Part shown: in pieces, positions 34,805 through 43,631 of the stretch | How the letters are laid out: every line of letters begins with the position of its first letter | Position numbering within the stretch: the stretch's first letter is position 1 | Assembly: GCF_019317285.1 (NCBI RefSeq) | Contig: NZ_CP079218.1 | Coordinates: forward strand, 4,712,001-4,776,000 | DNA: 64,000 nt | Direction of reading: 5' to 3' | Source: Pedobacter sp. D749 | Lineage (GTDB): Bacteria; Bacteroidota; Bacteroidia; Sphingobacteriales; Sphingobacteriaceae | Notes under the pieces: model-generated | What the model was told of the DNA's origin: nothing | Database searches by the model: none | Seen by the model: only the letters and a program-made list of their open reading frames with translations | Program-made: the position numbers and the translations under genes

Positions 34805-36622
34805 TTAGTTTAGATTGATCGTTCCACTGCGGATATTCGTTTCGCTTTCACCCCCTACATTAATCTTCTTGGAAGCCAGGTTAGCCTCGTTTTCTCCACT
34901 CATTGAAAGTGTTTTCGTACCTATATCTAAAGTTTGGGCTTCTATACCAATGCCAGAGGTTGGTGTACCATCTTCTGGCCCCACGCCAATGCCAATACTG
35001 GTTTTGGCAGAGTTTCCGATGTTCTCGCCAAGGGTTAAAATATCTTTTCCTTTGATGATAATCTTACCGGTTTTATCCATAAAAATGCTGCTTTCGCCAC
35101 ATTTGATCAGAATCGATTCTTTGGTTTCGAAAACGGCTTTACCCGCTCCGTCGAGTTCGATAAAATTACTGTCTTTATCTTTCATAACCATACCTGCCCC
35201 ATCATCCATGGTCAGGGTATGCCCGCTTTTAGAAGTTAAACTTTTGCTGTTGTTGCTGGAACTGCCACCACTTCCACTTTTGCCATGAAATACAGAACCC
35301 AAAACAATCGGCCGTGCAATGTTTCCTTCTTCAAAGGTTAGCGCTACCTGGTCGCCAATCTCCGGAATAAATACAAAGCCCCTGTTTTTACTCACTTTAT
35401 CGCTACTTCCGGCATCTGGTGTAATTACCCGTAGCCACTCCGTTACATCATTGGTTTTGCATTCCCATTTAAATTTCACTTTAATACGGCCCTGGCCTTG
35501 CGGATCGGCATTATCAACCACATCTGCCAATTGCATATCAGGGTTTGGTTTAGTGTAGTTTTTCACCGAAAGCCGTTCTGTTGTGGCTACCACGCCTTCG
35601 AAAGTATTGTAATATTTTCCAGTACCATCAATATCGTGATTAATAGTAGTGATCAGGAATTTTCCCAGACTCTCCGTAGAAAATGAAAGTTCCTTTCTGA
35701 TACTCATGGTAATTTCGGCAATACTGCCAATACCCAAAGCAGCATTATCGCCACTGGCATTTACCTTTAAAAGGTTGCTGATGTGTGCTTTTTCTTCGTT
35801 TTGCACATGGCTTTTAATATCATTGCTATTATCCACACGGATAAGTGCAGGTTGATTAAATGTTTTGCTGTACATGGTGTTTGATACCTGTATGGCATGC
35901 GCCAGGTCTGGTGATCCATCACTTGCGCCACTACTTTCGCTCTGCAACATTTCATCCTGTTTGGGATTATAGGCAAAACGTTTGTTTTTAATCGGCGCAA
36001 TTTCCATGGCATACTGCAGGTTTTGCACGTCGCGGCCATAAACAAGGGCAACTTCTTTCTGATCGTCAGGCTTACCGAAATTCAGTTGTTTACCATCATA
36101 ATAAAACCATTCGTGGTATTCGCCCGAAAGTCTGTTCAGGAAATCAAAATCACTTTCGCGATATTGAATCAGGTAGTCAATAGGTTCTTTTCTGGCTGCG
36201 TTGGCTACGATTTTAATATCATTCGAAGGCACATCTGAAGTGGCAAGATTTACAATGCTATTTAAATCTTTATCAAGATAAGAGCCTAAATCTGCCCCCC
36301 GATCGATCAAAATGGTTGGACTATACCCACTCACGATTAACACACCATGATAACCATGGCTTTGTGCCAGTTCTACCTTAGTTACCAAACCGACAAACTC
36401 TTGTAAATTGCCCGCATCATAACCGAAGGAAGCGGTAAGGGTTTTTCCTACAAAATCGCGACTATCATTTAAGCTAATCATTCCAGGCAATCCCATCTGA
36501 TCATGGTTAAACCGCAGCTCAAAATAATGATGAACATTAAAGGCCTGCTTTAAGCTGAAGGAGGCAAAATGGGTAATTGCCTTATCTTCTATATTTATTT
36601 CGGTGATTAATTTCTTTTCCAT
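34805..36622 (-). CDS. vgrG: T6SS tip protein VgrG (TssI), copy 1
   Basis: A 605-aa spike protein. Order: gp27-like base (residues about 1-370, with FELRFNHDQMGLPGMISLND and DYLIQYRESDFDFLNRLSGE), gp5-like OB domain (about 385-460, with ADVVDNADPQGQGRIKVKFK and FIPEIGDQVALTFEEGNIAR), then a C-terminal beta-helix with Gly/Ser-rich linker. It sits on top of the Hcp tube and carries the effector. It heads the unit vgrG1-TPR-rhs-immunity. It closely resembles vgrG2 at 55129 up to the OB domain, while the C-terminal ends differ, consistent with different cargo. Confidence 0.93.
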   Translation of the reverse strand: MEKKLITEINIEDKAITHFASFSLKQAFNVHHYFELRFNHDQMGLPGMISLNDSRDFVGKTLTASFGYDAGNLQEFVGLVTKVELAQSHGYHGVLIVSGYSPTILIDRGADLGSYLDKDLNSIVNLATSDVPSNDIKIVANAARKEPIDYLIQYRESDFDFLNRLSGEYHEWFYYDGKQLNFGKPDDQKEVALVYGRDVQNLQYAMEIAPIKNKRFAYNPKQDEMLQSESSGASDGSPDLAHAIQVSNTMYSKTFNQPALIRVDNSNDIKSHVQNEEKAHISNLLKVNASGDNAALGIGSIAEITMSIRKELSFSTESLGKFLITTINHDIDGTGKYYNTFEGVVATTERLSVKNYTKPNPDMQLADVVDNADPQGQGRIKVKFKWECKTNDVTEWLRVITPDAGSSDKVSKNRGFVFIPEIGDQVALTFEEGNIARPIVLGSVFHGKSGSGGSSSNNSKSLTSKSGHTLTMDDGAGMVMKDKDSNFIELDGAGKAVFETKESILIKCGESSIFMDKTGKIIIKGKDILTLGENIGNSAKTSIGIGVGPEDGTPTSGIGIEAQTLDIGTKTLSMSGENEANLASKKINVGGESETNIRSGTINLN

Positions 36623-36645
36623 ATCAACTCAATAATAGTTTATGA

Positions 36646-37491
36646 CTACCTGAACATTCCATCGCGAAACGTTAAAACGTTTCTTTTTCCATTAAAAATA
36701 GCTCCGTTTTTTGTTTCGTTAACGTCGGGATAGCTGATGGTTTTATCTTTAGGGTTATATTTCATGGCCAATTTGGCCGTAAGTTTTTCTTTATCCTCAC
36801 CTTCTTTAAGATCGGCAGAGGCAAACAATTGTGTTTTAACTACCTTCCCGAGTTTGAACAATGGCTTTTCAATGCTAAATTCTGAATGATTAATTACTAA
36901 TGTATGGCTTACACTATAGGGCTCCGTTCCACTCATTTGGCCATAGCCCGTAAAGAGATATGTTTTTTGAGGAGCGGTATCTAAACTATATATATGTTCA
37001 AAAAATGGAGTTGGGCTCCCTTCATCGTCTTTGTCTTTATAAAGGTTGTTAAATGAGATTGCGGTAACTACATTATTTTCGTTTTTATACTGAACGATAT
37101 TCTGTACGTGCCACATAGAGCCCGAATAAGGTGAAAGCCAGTAAAACACTTTAAGATTTTTATCGTCGGCAATTAATACGTTAATTTCGTACGCTTTTAA
37201 CGAAGCAAAGTCATTTTCAAAAGCATTTGGCTTCTCGAGCGCGCTAATGAATGCTTTGATAAAAATTTCTTCAGCTTTGGTATCGCCATCATTGAGGTAA
37301 CTCTCTCTTGAAGCAACCATTTTAGCCGCTAATTTTTCAAGTGAATCTGCTTCGGTATTCTTTGTGCTTTTATTATCCTGTATTACAGAATCGGCATTAT
37401 ATGCTGTACTTTCCCTTTTATCTTCATGTTTTGCACCACATGAAAAAAACAGGAATACCGAAGAGAAAAATAAAATGCCTGCTATTTTCAT
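36646..37491 (-). CDS. Lipoprotein, candidate immunity partner of the lysozyme-like protein
   Basis: A 281-aa lipoprotein; the signal peptide ends FFSC (Cys at about residue 18), followed by a charged linker and a strand-rich domain with LKVFYWLSPYSGSMWHVQNI and TYLFTGYGQMSGTEPYSVSH. No known family is recognised. It starts one base after the stop of the lysozyme-like gene. A periplasmic lipoprotein paired with a wall-degrading enzyme is the usual T6SS effector-immunity layout, so immunity is the favoured, still inferred, role. Confidence 0.6.
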   Translation of the reverse strand: MKIAGILFFSSVFLFFSCGAKHEDKRESTAYNADSVIQDNKSTKNTEADSLEKLAAKMVASRESYLNDGDTKAEEIFIKAFISALEKPNAFENDFASLKAYEINVLIADDKNLKVFYWLSPYSGSMWHVQNIVQYKNENNVVTAISFNNLYKDKDDEGSPTPFFEHIYSLDTAPQKTYLFTGYGQMSGTEPYSVSHTLVINHSEFSIEKPLFKLGKVVKTQLFASADLKEGEDKEKLTAKLAMKYNPKDKTISYPDVNETKNGAIFNGKRNVLTFRDGMFR

Positions 37492-37492
37492 A

Positions 37493-38212
37493 TTATTGCC
37501 TTGGTATATTAATTAATCCCCTATTTTCCATAGCCTTTAAAATAACGGCTGTTCCGATTTGTTTATTTACATAATCGAGGCTAAAAACATGATCTCTGGG
37601 GAAACCGCCTTTAGTATAAAGGTTAGAGCCACCCCACAGATATGGCGAATTGATGTTATTATTTTGATAGGCCTTCGCTATGCCATTATATTGCTCTAAA
37701 CGAAGCAAAACTTTCGGCAACGACCAAACTGTTTCTTTATCCAAACCACGTAATTTTAAAGCGTCAACAGCACTTTCTTCAAAGGTAAATGGTGGACCAT
37801 GACTAATTTTTGGCCGGTTTGCAGGGTGTTGCCTGGTAAAACCACTTAGTGGATCGCCATTGTGCAGGTGTTTGGTAAAATCAGAATTGCTTTCCCTGTA
37901 ATGTACGCAGGCAATAAAATACCATGGTATACCAGTTGTTTCAGAGAAAAGGCCCGTATCTGAAAATGACCTGTTAAAAAAGCTATTTGCAATTTTTGGA
38001 TTCTTTTTAAGAAAGCTATCTTCCGGTTCGGTTAGAAAGCAGGCATTTCGATAAGTATATTCGGTTAAATTAAGCAGTTTATTTCTTACCGCCTGATATC
38101 TTGATTTATGATTTAAGATTTTATCATCAATAATCCGGTTGATCTCTGCAGTTTTTAACGGAGCAATTGTACAGGAATTGAACAGGTTTATGTATTCTAA
38201 ATCGGTAGCCAT
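37493..38212 (-). CDS. Lysozyme-like (muramidase-fold) protein, candidate T6SS cell-wall effector
   Basis: A 239-aa protein without signal peptide. The segment TGIPWYFIACVHYRESNSDF (Glu107 in HYRES the probable catalytic acid), then HLHNGDPLSG and PPFTFEESAVDALKLRGL, LEQYNGIAKAYQ and SPYLWGGSNLYTKGGF matches lysozyme-superfamily domains found in phage-type endolysins. It would cut peptidoglycan glycan strands. Located directly after hcp1 and before vgrG1 and lacking an export signal, it is best explained as a T6SS-delivered effector. The N-terminal 85 residues are of unknown family and might bind the tube. Confidence 0.75.
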   Translation of the reverse strand: MATDLEYINLFNSCTIAPLKTAEINRIIDDKILNHKSRYQAVRNKLLNLTEYTYRNACFLTEPEDSFLKKNPKIANSFFNRSFSDTGLFSETTGIPWYFIACVHYRESNSDFTKHLHNGDPLSGFTRQHPANRPKISHGPPFTFEESAVDALKLRGLDKETVWSLPKVLLRLEQYNGIAKAYQNNNINSPYLWGGSNLYTKGGFPRDHVFSLDYVNKQIGTAVILKAMENRGLINIPRQ

Positions 38213-38246
38213 AGGTAGCTCTTTTTATCATGCCACAAAAACAAAA

Positions 38247-38290
38247 AAATCGTTATTAGTGCCAGCTTAGCCGGAAACTAATAACGATTT
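38247..38290 (-). terminator. Terminator after hcp1
   Basis: Arms AAATCGTTATTAGT (38247-38260) and ACTAATAACGATTT (38277-38290) pair perfectly; on the minus strand the hairpin is followed by a run of seven T. It starts 9 bases after the hcp1 stop, so the abundant hcp message can be made separately from the downstream effector genes. Confidence 0.85.
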
Positions 38291-38298
38291 AAATCAGA

Positions 38299-38694
38299 TT
38301 AAGCTTTTGGCCAATCGTTTTCGTGTTCAGCATTGCCCAGTTTTAGTTTACGGGCAGATACCACAAAATTTAAAGTCATCGGTGTATTGTCATTTACTGC
38401 AATACCCTCGCTATATTGAATGATATAGGCATCTTCAAAAGTAAGTTCCTTCATCTTTGCATCTTCTTCGCCTTTTTTGAAGGTAATGCTACCAGCCTGT
38501 GGTTTGTACTGATTATTAACCATTGATTCAATCACTGAAGTATCTTCAGTTGATTCGATTTCGATGTGAATGGTACCACCATAAACACCTGACGATGGAC
38601 GGCCTTTTGCGTCTACATCTCTATTTAATGAAAAGCTGCACTGTAGTACATCAAATTCTTTTGATCCTAAGTTTAAACGGGTTTTGAATGCCAT
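38299..38694 (-). CDS. hcp: T6SS tube protein Hcp/TssD, copy 1
   Basis: A 131-aa protein that forms the hexameric rings of the inner tube. It has the Bacteroidota TssD pattern: MAFKTRLNLGSKEFDVLQC, the NRDVDAKGRPSSGVYGGTI segment, IEIESTEDTSVIESMVNNQ and a terminal SARKLKLGNAEHENDWPKA. It differs from hcp3 (57303) mainly at residues 66-71 (QAGSIT against LSGTLV) and a few other sites. It is the second gene of a tandem pair with hcp2 and has its own terminator. Confidence 0.93.
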   Translation of the reverse strand: MAFKTRLNLGSKEFDVLQCSFSLNRDVDAKGRPSSGVYGGTIHIEIESTEDTSVIESMVNNQYKPQAGSITFKKGEEDAKMKELTFEDAYIIQYSEGIAVNDNTPMTLNFVVSARKLKLGNAEHENDWPKA

Positions 38695-38810
38695 TGTAGT
38701 AAAATTTAAATGTTTTTAAAATGAATGAATTGCGTTGAGCGGTTGGCGTGGAGCGAAGAGCATGGCGTTTTAAACCTTACACCTTCAACCTTTCTACCCT
38801 CAACCTTTCT

Positions 38811-39206
38811 CTAGGCTTTTGGCCAATCGTTAACATGCTCGGCACTGCCTAATTTAAGCTTGCGGGCAGAAATCTGGAACTTGAGCGTCATCGCGTGATC
38901 GCCAACAATGTTGATCCCTTCGGAATATTTAACAATGTAGCCATCCTCGAAGTTAACTTCTTTCATTTTGGCATCTTCTTCCGATTTTTTGATCAGAAGG
39001 GTTCCTGTAATAGGTTTGTACTGGTTGTTTACCATCGCCTCGATTATTGAGGTGTCTTCGGTTGATTCGATCTCAATATCGATGGTACCGCCGTAAACTC
39101 CGGAAGAGGGTCTTCCTTTAGCATCTACATCACGGTTTAACGCATAGGCACAATGAAGTACATCGTACTCCTTGCCTGAAAAGTTTAATCTAGCTTTGAA
39201 AGCCAT
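38811..39206 (-). CDS. hcp: T6SS tube protein Hcp/TssD, copy 2
   Basis: A 131-aa Hcp paralogue of a second type (MAFKARLNFSGKEYDVLHCA start, VGDHAMTLKFQISARKLKLG end). It is nearly identical to hcp4 at 57812 (Ser/Ala at residue 10 and Ser/Thr at residue 75 differ) but clearly diverged from hcp1/hcp3. Thus each pair contains one of each type, and the pair was duplicated as a unit. The 116-base spacer to hcp1 is also conserved in the other pair. Confidence 0.93.
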   Translation of the reverse strand: MAFKARLNFSGKEYDVLHCAYALNRDVDAKGRPSSGVYGGTIDIEIESTEDTSIIEAMVNNQYKPITGTLLIKKSEEDAKMKEVNFEDGYIVKYSEGINIVGDHAMTLKFQISARKLKLGSAEHVNDWPKA

Positions 39207-39704
39207 AGTTTTAAAATTTAAAGGTTAAATAATTGGATTTTTCGTAGCCTCCGCTACATTAAGTATAAACCAAATATTAAGCCAATTATTGTGTATCTCA
39301 CTCATATATAATGAGTAACAGAGTCGATAAAATTAAAAATCTTGGCTCACGCTATAGAAAACGCAGATTATTGTGAAGAAAAAAGTGTATTTTTTTTTCA
39401 AAATAAATTTACGTCTTATTTTTACTACATGCAATAGAGCAAAGCATTGTAGCATTTTAGGGCAAGTTGTTACTTTTTGCAACATAATTAAAGACAGCTA
39501 CGAGTTTTTACATAGTAGCGTGTCTTTCCAACCGGAGACATTCTATTGAAAAGTAGAAACTTAACCCGTAATAGTGACACCCAGTCCTGGTTTGTTCGGC
39601 ACTTTTACATCGCTGAGCGTAAGGGCTTGACTATATTTTGAGGATTTGCTTTTTTGCTTTGCCTGTTAAAGATGGCATTGAGGAGAAGAATTCGAAAAGC
39701 TATT
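39207..39704. promoter_or_regulatory. Long upstream region of the hcp2-hcp1 pair with two conserved motifs
   Basis: This 498-base stretch has no gene. Two short motifs are shared with the region upstream of hcp4: ACCAAATATTAAGCCAA at 39269-39285 (about 63 bases before the hcp2 start) and TGTAGCATTTTAGGGCAAG at 39449-39467 (about 243 bases before it). The DNA between them is not conserved. The first resembles the reverse of a TAnnTTTG promoter box with one extra base; the second may be an activator site. A repeat at 39473-39501 follows. Confidence 0.5.
39473..39501. repeat. 29-base direct repeat, copy 1
   Basis: This 29-base stretch (CTTTTTGCAACATAATT then AAAGACAGCTAC) recurs at 40696-40724 with two mismatches, in the same orientation. 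The two copies flank the lipoprotein gene at 39705 and the 62-codon frame at 40469. Confidence 0.55.
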
Positions 39705-40418
39705 TTATTTATAGTATTTGTACTGCTTAAAGACGACAACAATAGGGTTTTTTTCATCTAAATTGTCGTACGAATAAATTTTAGTAGGATTATTGTGCTC
39801 ATCGAATTCCTTCATCACCATAACATCAAAGCTTTTTGTTATCTCATTTTCTGCATTTTCGTTTAATGTAATCGTCTTCTCTACCCTATTATTCTTAATC
39901 AATTCATCAGTTTTGTAATTATGCTCAACATCCCCTTGCTTAAGTTTAAAATTAATAATCCTAAAATTATTATTCAGGGTAAAGATCTGAACATCACTGG
40001 TATCATTTTGCTTTACGATTTTATAGCTCAAGTCATCTGACCAAACATATTTATAGCCTGCTTCTTCTACTTGTTTACCATCAATAATAATGCGCTCCTT
40101 GTAGGTTACATTTTTTCCTTTGCCAGCATAAATCATTTCGTATATAATTACCGCACCATTCTCATTTGTACGTTTTCTATAATTTATTTGACCATTACCC
40201 TGCTCATCAAAAGTTAATTTGTACTTCCCAAAAGCATTGCCAGTATCTGAAAGAATTCCCTGTTTATTTACTTTACACAAATAAGTAGATACTTCCTTTA
40301 CAGCACCATGCAAGCCATATTCTTTCCTTAACGAATAACTTTTAGTGCCGCTATGTTGTCCCATGCAATTTGAAAAAATGAGCAATATGCTAAACAAGAA
40401 TAAATATGAAATTTTCAT
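39705..40418 (-). CDS. Lipoprotein of unknown function
   Basis: A 237-aa lipoprotein. Starting at ATG 40418 gives the signal MKISYLFLFSILLIFSNC with the lipidation Cys at residue 18; the 12 codons upstream only extend it. The mature part is strand-rich with repeats of short turn motifs (TFDEQGNGQINYRKR, MKEFDEHNNPTKIYSYDN) reminiscent of YD-type hairpins. It sits at the end of the immunity-type gene run, upstream of the hcp2 control region. No family is recognised. Confidence 0.6.
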   Translation of the reverse strand: MKISYLFLFSILLIFSNCMGQHSGTKSYSLRKEYGLHGAVKEVSTYLCKVNKQGILSDTGNAFGKYKLTFDEQGNGQINYRKRTNENGAVIIYEMIYAGKGKNVTYKERIIIDGKQVEEAGYKYVWSDDLSYKIVKQNDTSDVQIFTLNNNFRIINFKLKQGDVEHNYKTDELIKNNRVEKTITLNENAENEITKSFDVMVMKEFDEHNNPTKIYSYDNLDEKNPIVVVFKQYKYYK

Positions 40419-40468
40419 TTTGAGCGCATTGGTTAAAATGTGGCAGTAAACCATTTTTATACTAAGGC

Positions 40469-40657
40469 TTAAGAGAAATCGTCAAATCTTCCACCTTTAT
40501 ATAAAATTTCAAAAGTGTCTTTGCCTTTAGGGATATGGAGGTATAATTTTGAAAACCATCCTCTATTTTCACCTTCAGTGGTCTTATATTTTCCCCAAAT
40601 AGCTAATTCTTTTTTAAATCTTAAATCTTTACTTATTTGCTCTACTGATAACTCCAT
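40469..40657 (-). CDS. Short open frame, possible gene fragment
   Basis: A 62-codon frame with ATG at 40657, basic, with ELAIWGKYKTTEGENRGWFS and LYLHIPKGKDTFEILYKGG. Composition is protein-like and the end is strand-rich, but it is short and stands next to a 29-base repeat. It may be a small gene or the tail of a larger one. No family is recognised. Confidence 0.35.
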   Translation of the reverse strand: MELSVEQISKDLRFKKELAIWGKYKTTEGENRGWFSKLYLHIPKGKDTFEILYKGGRFDDFS

Positions 40658-40695
40658 CCTTCCTGTTTCTGACCATACTTATGCCATTAATGTTG

Positions 40696-40724
40696 CTTTT
40701 TGGAACATAATTTAAGACAGCTAC
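40696..40724. repeat. 29-base direct repeat, copy 2
   Basis: Matches 39473-39501 at 27 of 29 positions, same orientation. It lies just upstream of the 62-codon frame and downstream of the DUF2931 gene. Confidence 0.55.
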
Positions 40725-40833
40725 TAATTATGGCTTAAGCTGTGCAACGTTATTGCTAAATAGGAATTGAACCTCGTTTTTGTCTAACACTGTTCAAATC
40801 GCATACATTGAGCGCACTGTTGTAATATATTCT

Positions 40834-41856
40834 CTATTGTTCATACTTCCACATGTTTTCCAGATCTATTTTTCGGATGGTAAATTCTTTTCCTTCCTGT
40901 TTAAAAACCAGTCTGCGGTTACTTAAATCTTCATTCATTCGCAAAACGACCTCGATAGGCTTTGTAGCATCTACCTGCTTGAATAAATTAAATATTTCTT
41001 CCTCGTCGAAATATTTAATTTGAAAAACAGTTTGAGCTTTTGATTTATTCTCAAAAATAAAATCGATTAATCTTGGTACCGCCCTTGGTTTAAAAGTGTT
41101 ATTTATTACTGTTTCGTTAAATAAAGTTTCTTCTTCCCCATTAAACATTTCGATTCCCACATTAATTAGTTTATGATTTGGAATTTCTATGCGGGCACGC
41201 CAGTCGTATTTTTTTCTGTATGTATCCCAAATACCATATTGAATCCCACCTTTCTTTAGGTTTTCATAGGCTTGTGGAACAGATTTGGATACATCAAAAT
41301 ATTCTTCCAGTGTAAGGCTGGGGTTTGATGGCACAACATCCTTTATTGCTAAGTTTGTTTCTGTTGCCTGGAAACGAGCTACTTCTATTTGTTGGTCATC
41401 GCCATAAACCCAGACTATTACAAGTCCACCTGGTGTACAGCCAACGGTTATTAATGAATAATTTGAAGGATGGGTACCATCACCTCGCCAATCTATGGTT
41501 CCTTTTTCAAAGAGTTTTTTTATTTTATCAATTGGCATATCCCAACTGCCTGTATAAAATTTTTTTTCCAGAAACGATGCCCAGGTTATGCTCAATTTTA
41601 CAGGTAATGCCTTTAAATCTTCACCTTGTGAATGTAAAGGGCCTGCATAGCCCCAACCTGTATGATTTATTCCTGAGGTAGGTATATAGACACTTTTTCC
41701 ATCTTCTAAAGCAAAACTGCCGTTACAGATATTCGTTGGGTATAATTCAGGTGCGCTAGATGTTGGAAGCCATTCGTATTTGACCATCATAGGTTTGTTT
41801 TTACAAGAGATTAATATTATAGCAAATAACAGTAAACAGTTAAGTATTTTTTTCAT
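40834..41856 (-). CDS. DUF2931 lipoprotein (paralogue of the one at 53916)
   Basis: A 340-aa lipoprotein; the signal peptide MKKILNCLLLFAIILISC ends at Cys18. The mature protein has the DUF2931 layout: KYEWLPTSSAPELYPTNICN, LSITWASFLEKKFYTGSWDM, YSLITVGCTPGGLVIVWVYG and a C-terminal domain with FNGEEETLFNE and PRAVPRLIDFIF. The same landmarks occur in the same order in the 346-aa protein encoded next to the Tle1-like lipase. DUF2931 genes are often beside T6SS lipases, which suggests immunity; here no lipase gene is adjacent, so it could be an orphan protector. Confidence 0.8.
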   Translation of the reverse strand: MKKILNCLLLFAIILISCKNKPMMVKYEWLPTSSAPELYPTNICNGSFALEDGKSVYIPTSGINHTGWGYAGPLHSQGEDLKALPVKLSITWASFLEKKFYTGSWDMPIDKIKKLFEKGTIDWRGDGTHPSNYSLITVGCTPGGLVIVWVYGDDQQIEVARFQATETNLAIKDVVPSNPSLTLEEYFDVSKSVPQAYENLKKGGIQYGIWDTYRKKYDWRARIEIPNHKLINVGIEMFNGEEETLFNETVINNTFKPRAVPRLIDFIFENKSKAQTVFQIKYFDEEEIFNLFKQVDATKPIEVVLRMNEDLSNRRLVFKQEGKEFTIRKIDLENMWKYEQ

Positions 41857-42133
41857 ATTTATTTTGGTATTGACGTAGGCTAACTAAATCAGAAGCATCA
41901 AAAAATAAAAACACATAAATTAGCAACAGATTTCGAACTATTCTTTTTAGTGGTATTACTGTTTCTATTAAAAGAATGAAAATCAGCAGATAAAATAAGT
42001 ACAACGAAATTAAGCCAAGATCACAAGTCTGTCTTTGATAATTAATTTCAACAAATGCAAAGTAAAAAGTTAAGTATGGAACCAGTAAAACTTATAACTC
42101 TAAAGATAATAAGGCTTTGACATAATTATTGTT

Positions 42134-42798
42134 TTAGGTTATTGCTTTGTTTGTACAGCTCATTATTGGTTTCTCGAAGGAAATCCAGATAGCTGAGATT
42201 ACCTGACTTATGTTTTTATATTCAAGAAAGGCTTCGTAATAACCAAATGACACATCTATTCTGGAAGATAACAAAGCTTCCTCCCCCTTACCTACTCCAT
42301 CTATATAACCTGTTTTTTTGCCTTCACCATTTAATCTGGATAACAATAAATAAGTAGTTCCATTGCTATTGGAGATAAAAACCCTTGCCCTTTCTTCGGT
42401 ATCTTCCCCATCATCAAACACAAGCTTAAACTGGGTTTTATTTTTCAACAGGTAAGCTAAAGTTTTTTCGAAAGCATCAGGGCTGAACAGATTCAATGTA
42501 TAACCCTGAAAAGTACTTCCTTCTTTTTAGAAAAAAAGCGGACCAATGATTCAGAGCTCGAAGCGGATTTAGGTGCAACAACATCACCAAACCCGATACT
42601 TTTATCTGCATCGGGAACATAAGAAGTATATTGCACCTCCTGTGTTCCTATACCTGCACCTGAACTTGATAGTTTTAAAGTTTTTAGATCATCACCTTTA
42701 ATTGGCAATGATAATTTTTCTAAATCAAGATTTTGACCTTGACAAGACTGGAATAAAAACGGGCTACATATCAAAAAAATAAAATTCAACTTTTTCAT
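42134..42798 (-). pseudogene. Lipoprotein gene split by a one-base frameshift
   Basis: The first part (ATG 42798 to a TGA at 42493-42495) encodes a lipoprotein signal ending FLFQSC and about 80 mature residues up to SLVRFFSKK. The second part, in the adjacent frame and with no ATG, continues as KEGSTFQGYTLNLFSPDAFE to 42134. Joining them at the A5 run at about 42524-42528 (minus strand AAAAAG) gives a smooth protein of about 221 residues. One A appears to be missing. Either the gene is inactivated or this is a sequencing error; no classic slippery site is present. Family unknown; it lies in the immunity-type run. Confidence 0.65.
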
Positions 42799-42914
42799 TA
42801 TACAATTATTAACTATTGGGTTTATAAATAAAAAACTCTGCCGATCTTCCTTGTTTTATCTGGAATATCTATAGGCTTTTCAGTATGAAAATAGGTCCAA
42901 ATCGATAAAAACAT

Positions 42915-43631
42915 CTAACTTACTTTGCGTATTGGTGCGGGGCGCTTTTGACGTTCCAAGACATCACCACTATTACCATCCAGTATACAAACGTGCTGAA
43001 CACGATCTCCGGCCGGCAAATCTTCAATCCAGGTTACGGTCCAGACATTTTTTTTAAACCGGTCACTAAAACCCCGCTGTAAGTTGCCATCCTGATGAAA
43101 ATCGACATCATTCTTTTTACCAAACGTAATCACATCGCTCAGGGTAAATTTATAACCCAAATCCTTATCCACTGTTTTGGTCAGGTTGCCCTTTTCATCG
43201 TAATATTTCCAGATGCCCACTTCAAGTTCGATCGAAAAAAATTTATTGTATTCATGAATGTCTCCATTGTTGTAATAAGAAATCAATTCATTAAACCCAT
43301 CTTTATGTTCAATCCGTTCTACAAAAAGCTCAGCCGCCTTGCGGGTAAAAGGCTCTGCATCTACATTGGACTTAGGAATATAATATTCACTTAGATAAGA
43401 TCCATCTTCCAATGTCCTTCCCTCATAGTCCGGATTTGCGATCATCCGCTTTTCGTAATTGTCAACATCAAACTTTCTCTTTTGTGGTTCTTTTTCCTGT
43501 ACAGTTTTAATTTTTTTATTGGGTATATCCTCTTGCTTTACCTGTCCCGACTTGGTTTGCCGGCACGAACATGCTAAAACCAAGAGCCAAAGCATCAAAT
43601 TTATTTGAATAACTTTTATAACTTTTCCCAT
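42915..43631 (-). CDS. Lipoprotein with MORN/YD-like hairpin segments
   Basis: A 238-aa lipoprotein; ATG 43631 gives the signal GKVIKVIQINLMLWLLVLAC with lipidation at LACSC. The mature part has a Lys/Glu-rich linker, then NNGDIHEYNKFFSIELEVGI and WKYYDEKGNLTKTVDKDLGY, a pattern of short toxin_immunity or MORN-like hairpins, ending VQHVCILDGNSGDVLERQ. Its start overlaps the end of the preceding broken gene by 16 bases. A position among effector-associated genes suggests an immunity role, but this is not shown by sequence. Confidence 0.6.
   Translation of the reverse strand: MGKVIKVIQINLMLWLLVLACSCRQTKSGQVKQEDIPNKKIKTVQEKEPQKRKFDVDNYEKRMIANPDYEGRTLEDGSYLSEYYIPKSNVDAEPFTRKAAELFVERIEHKDGFNELISYYNNGDIHEYNKFFSIELEVGIWKYYDEKGNLTKTVDKDLGYKFTLSDVITFGKKNDVDFHQDGNLQRGFSDRFKKNVWTVTWIEDLPAGDRVQHVCILDGNSGDVLERQKRPAPIRKVS

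Noticed and set aside
42520..42540. Programmed frameshifting in the split lipoprotein gene
   Set aside because: The run is five A followed by G preceded by T, not a classic slippery heptamer, and no downstream stem-loop was evident; a mutation or sequence error is simpler.
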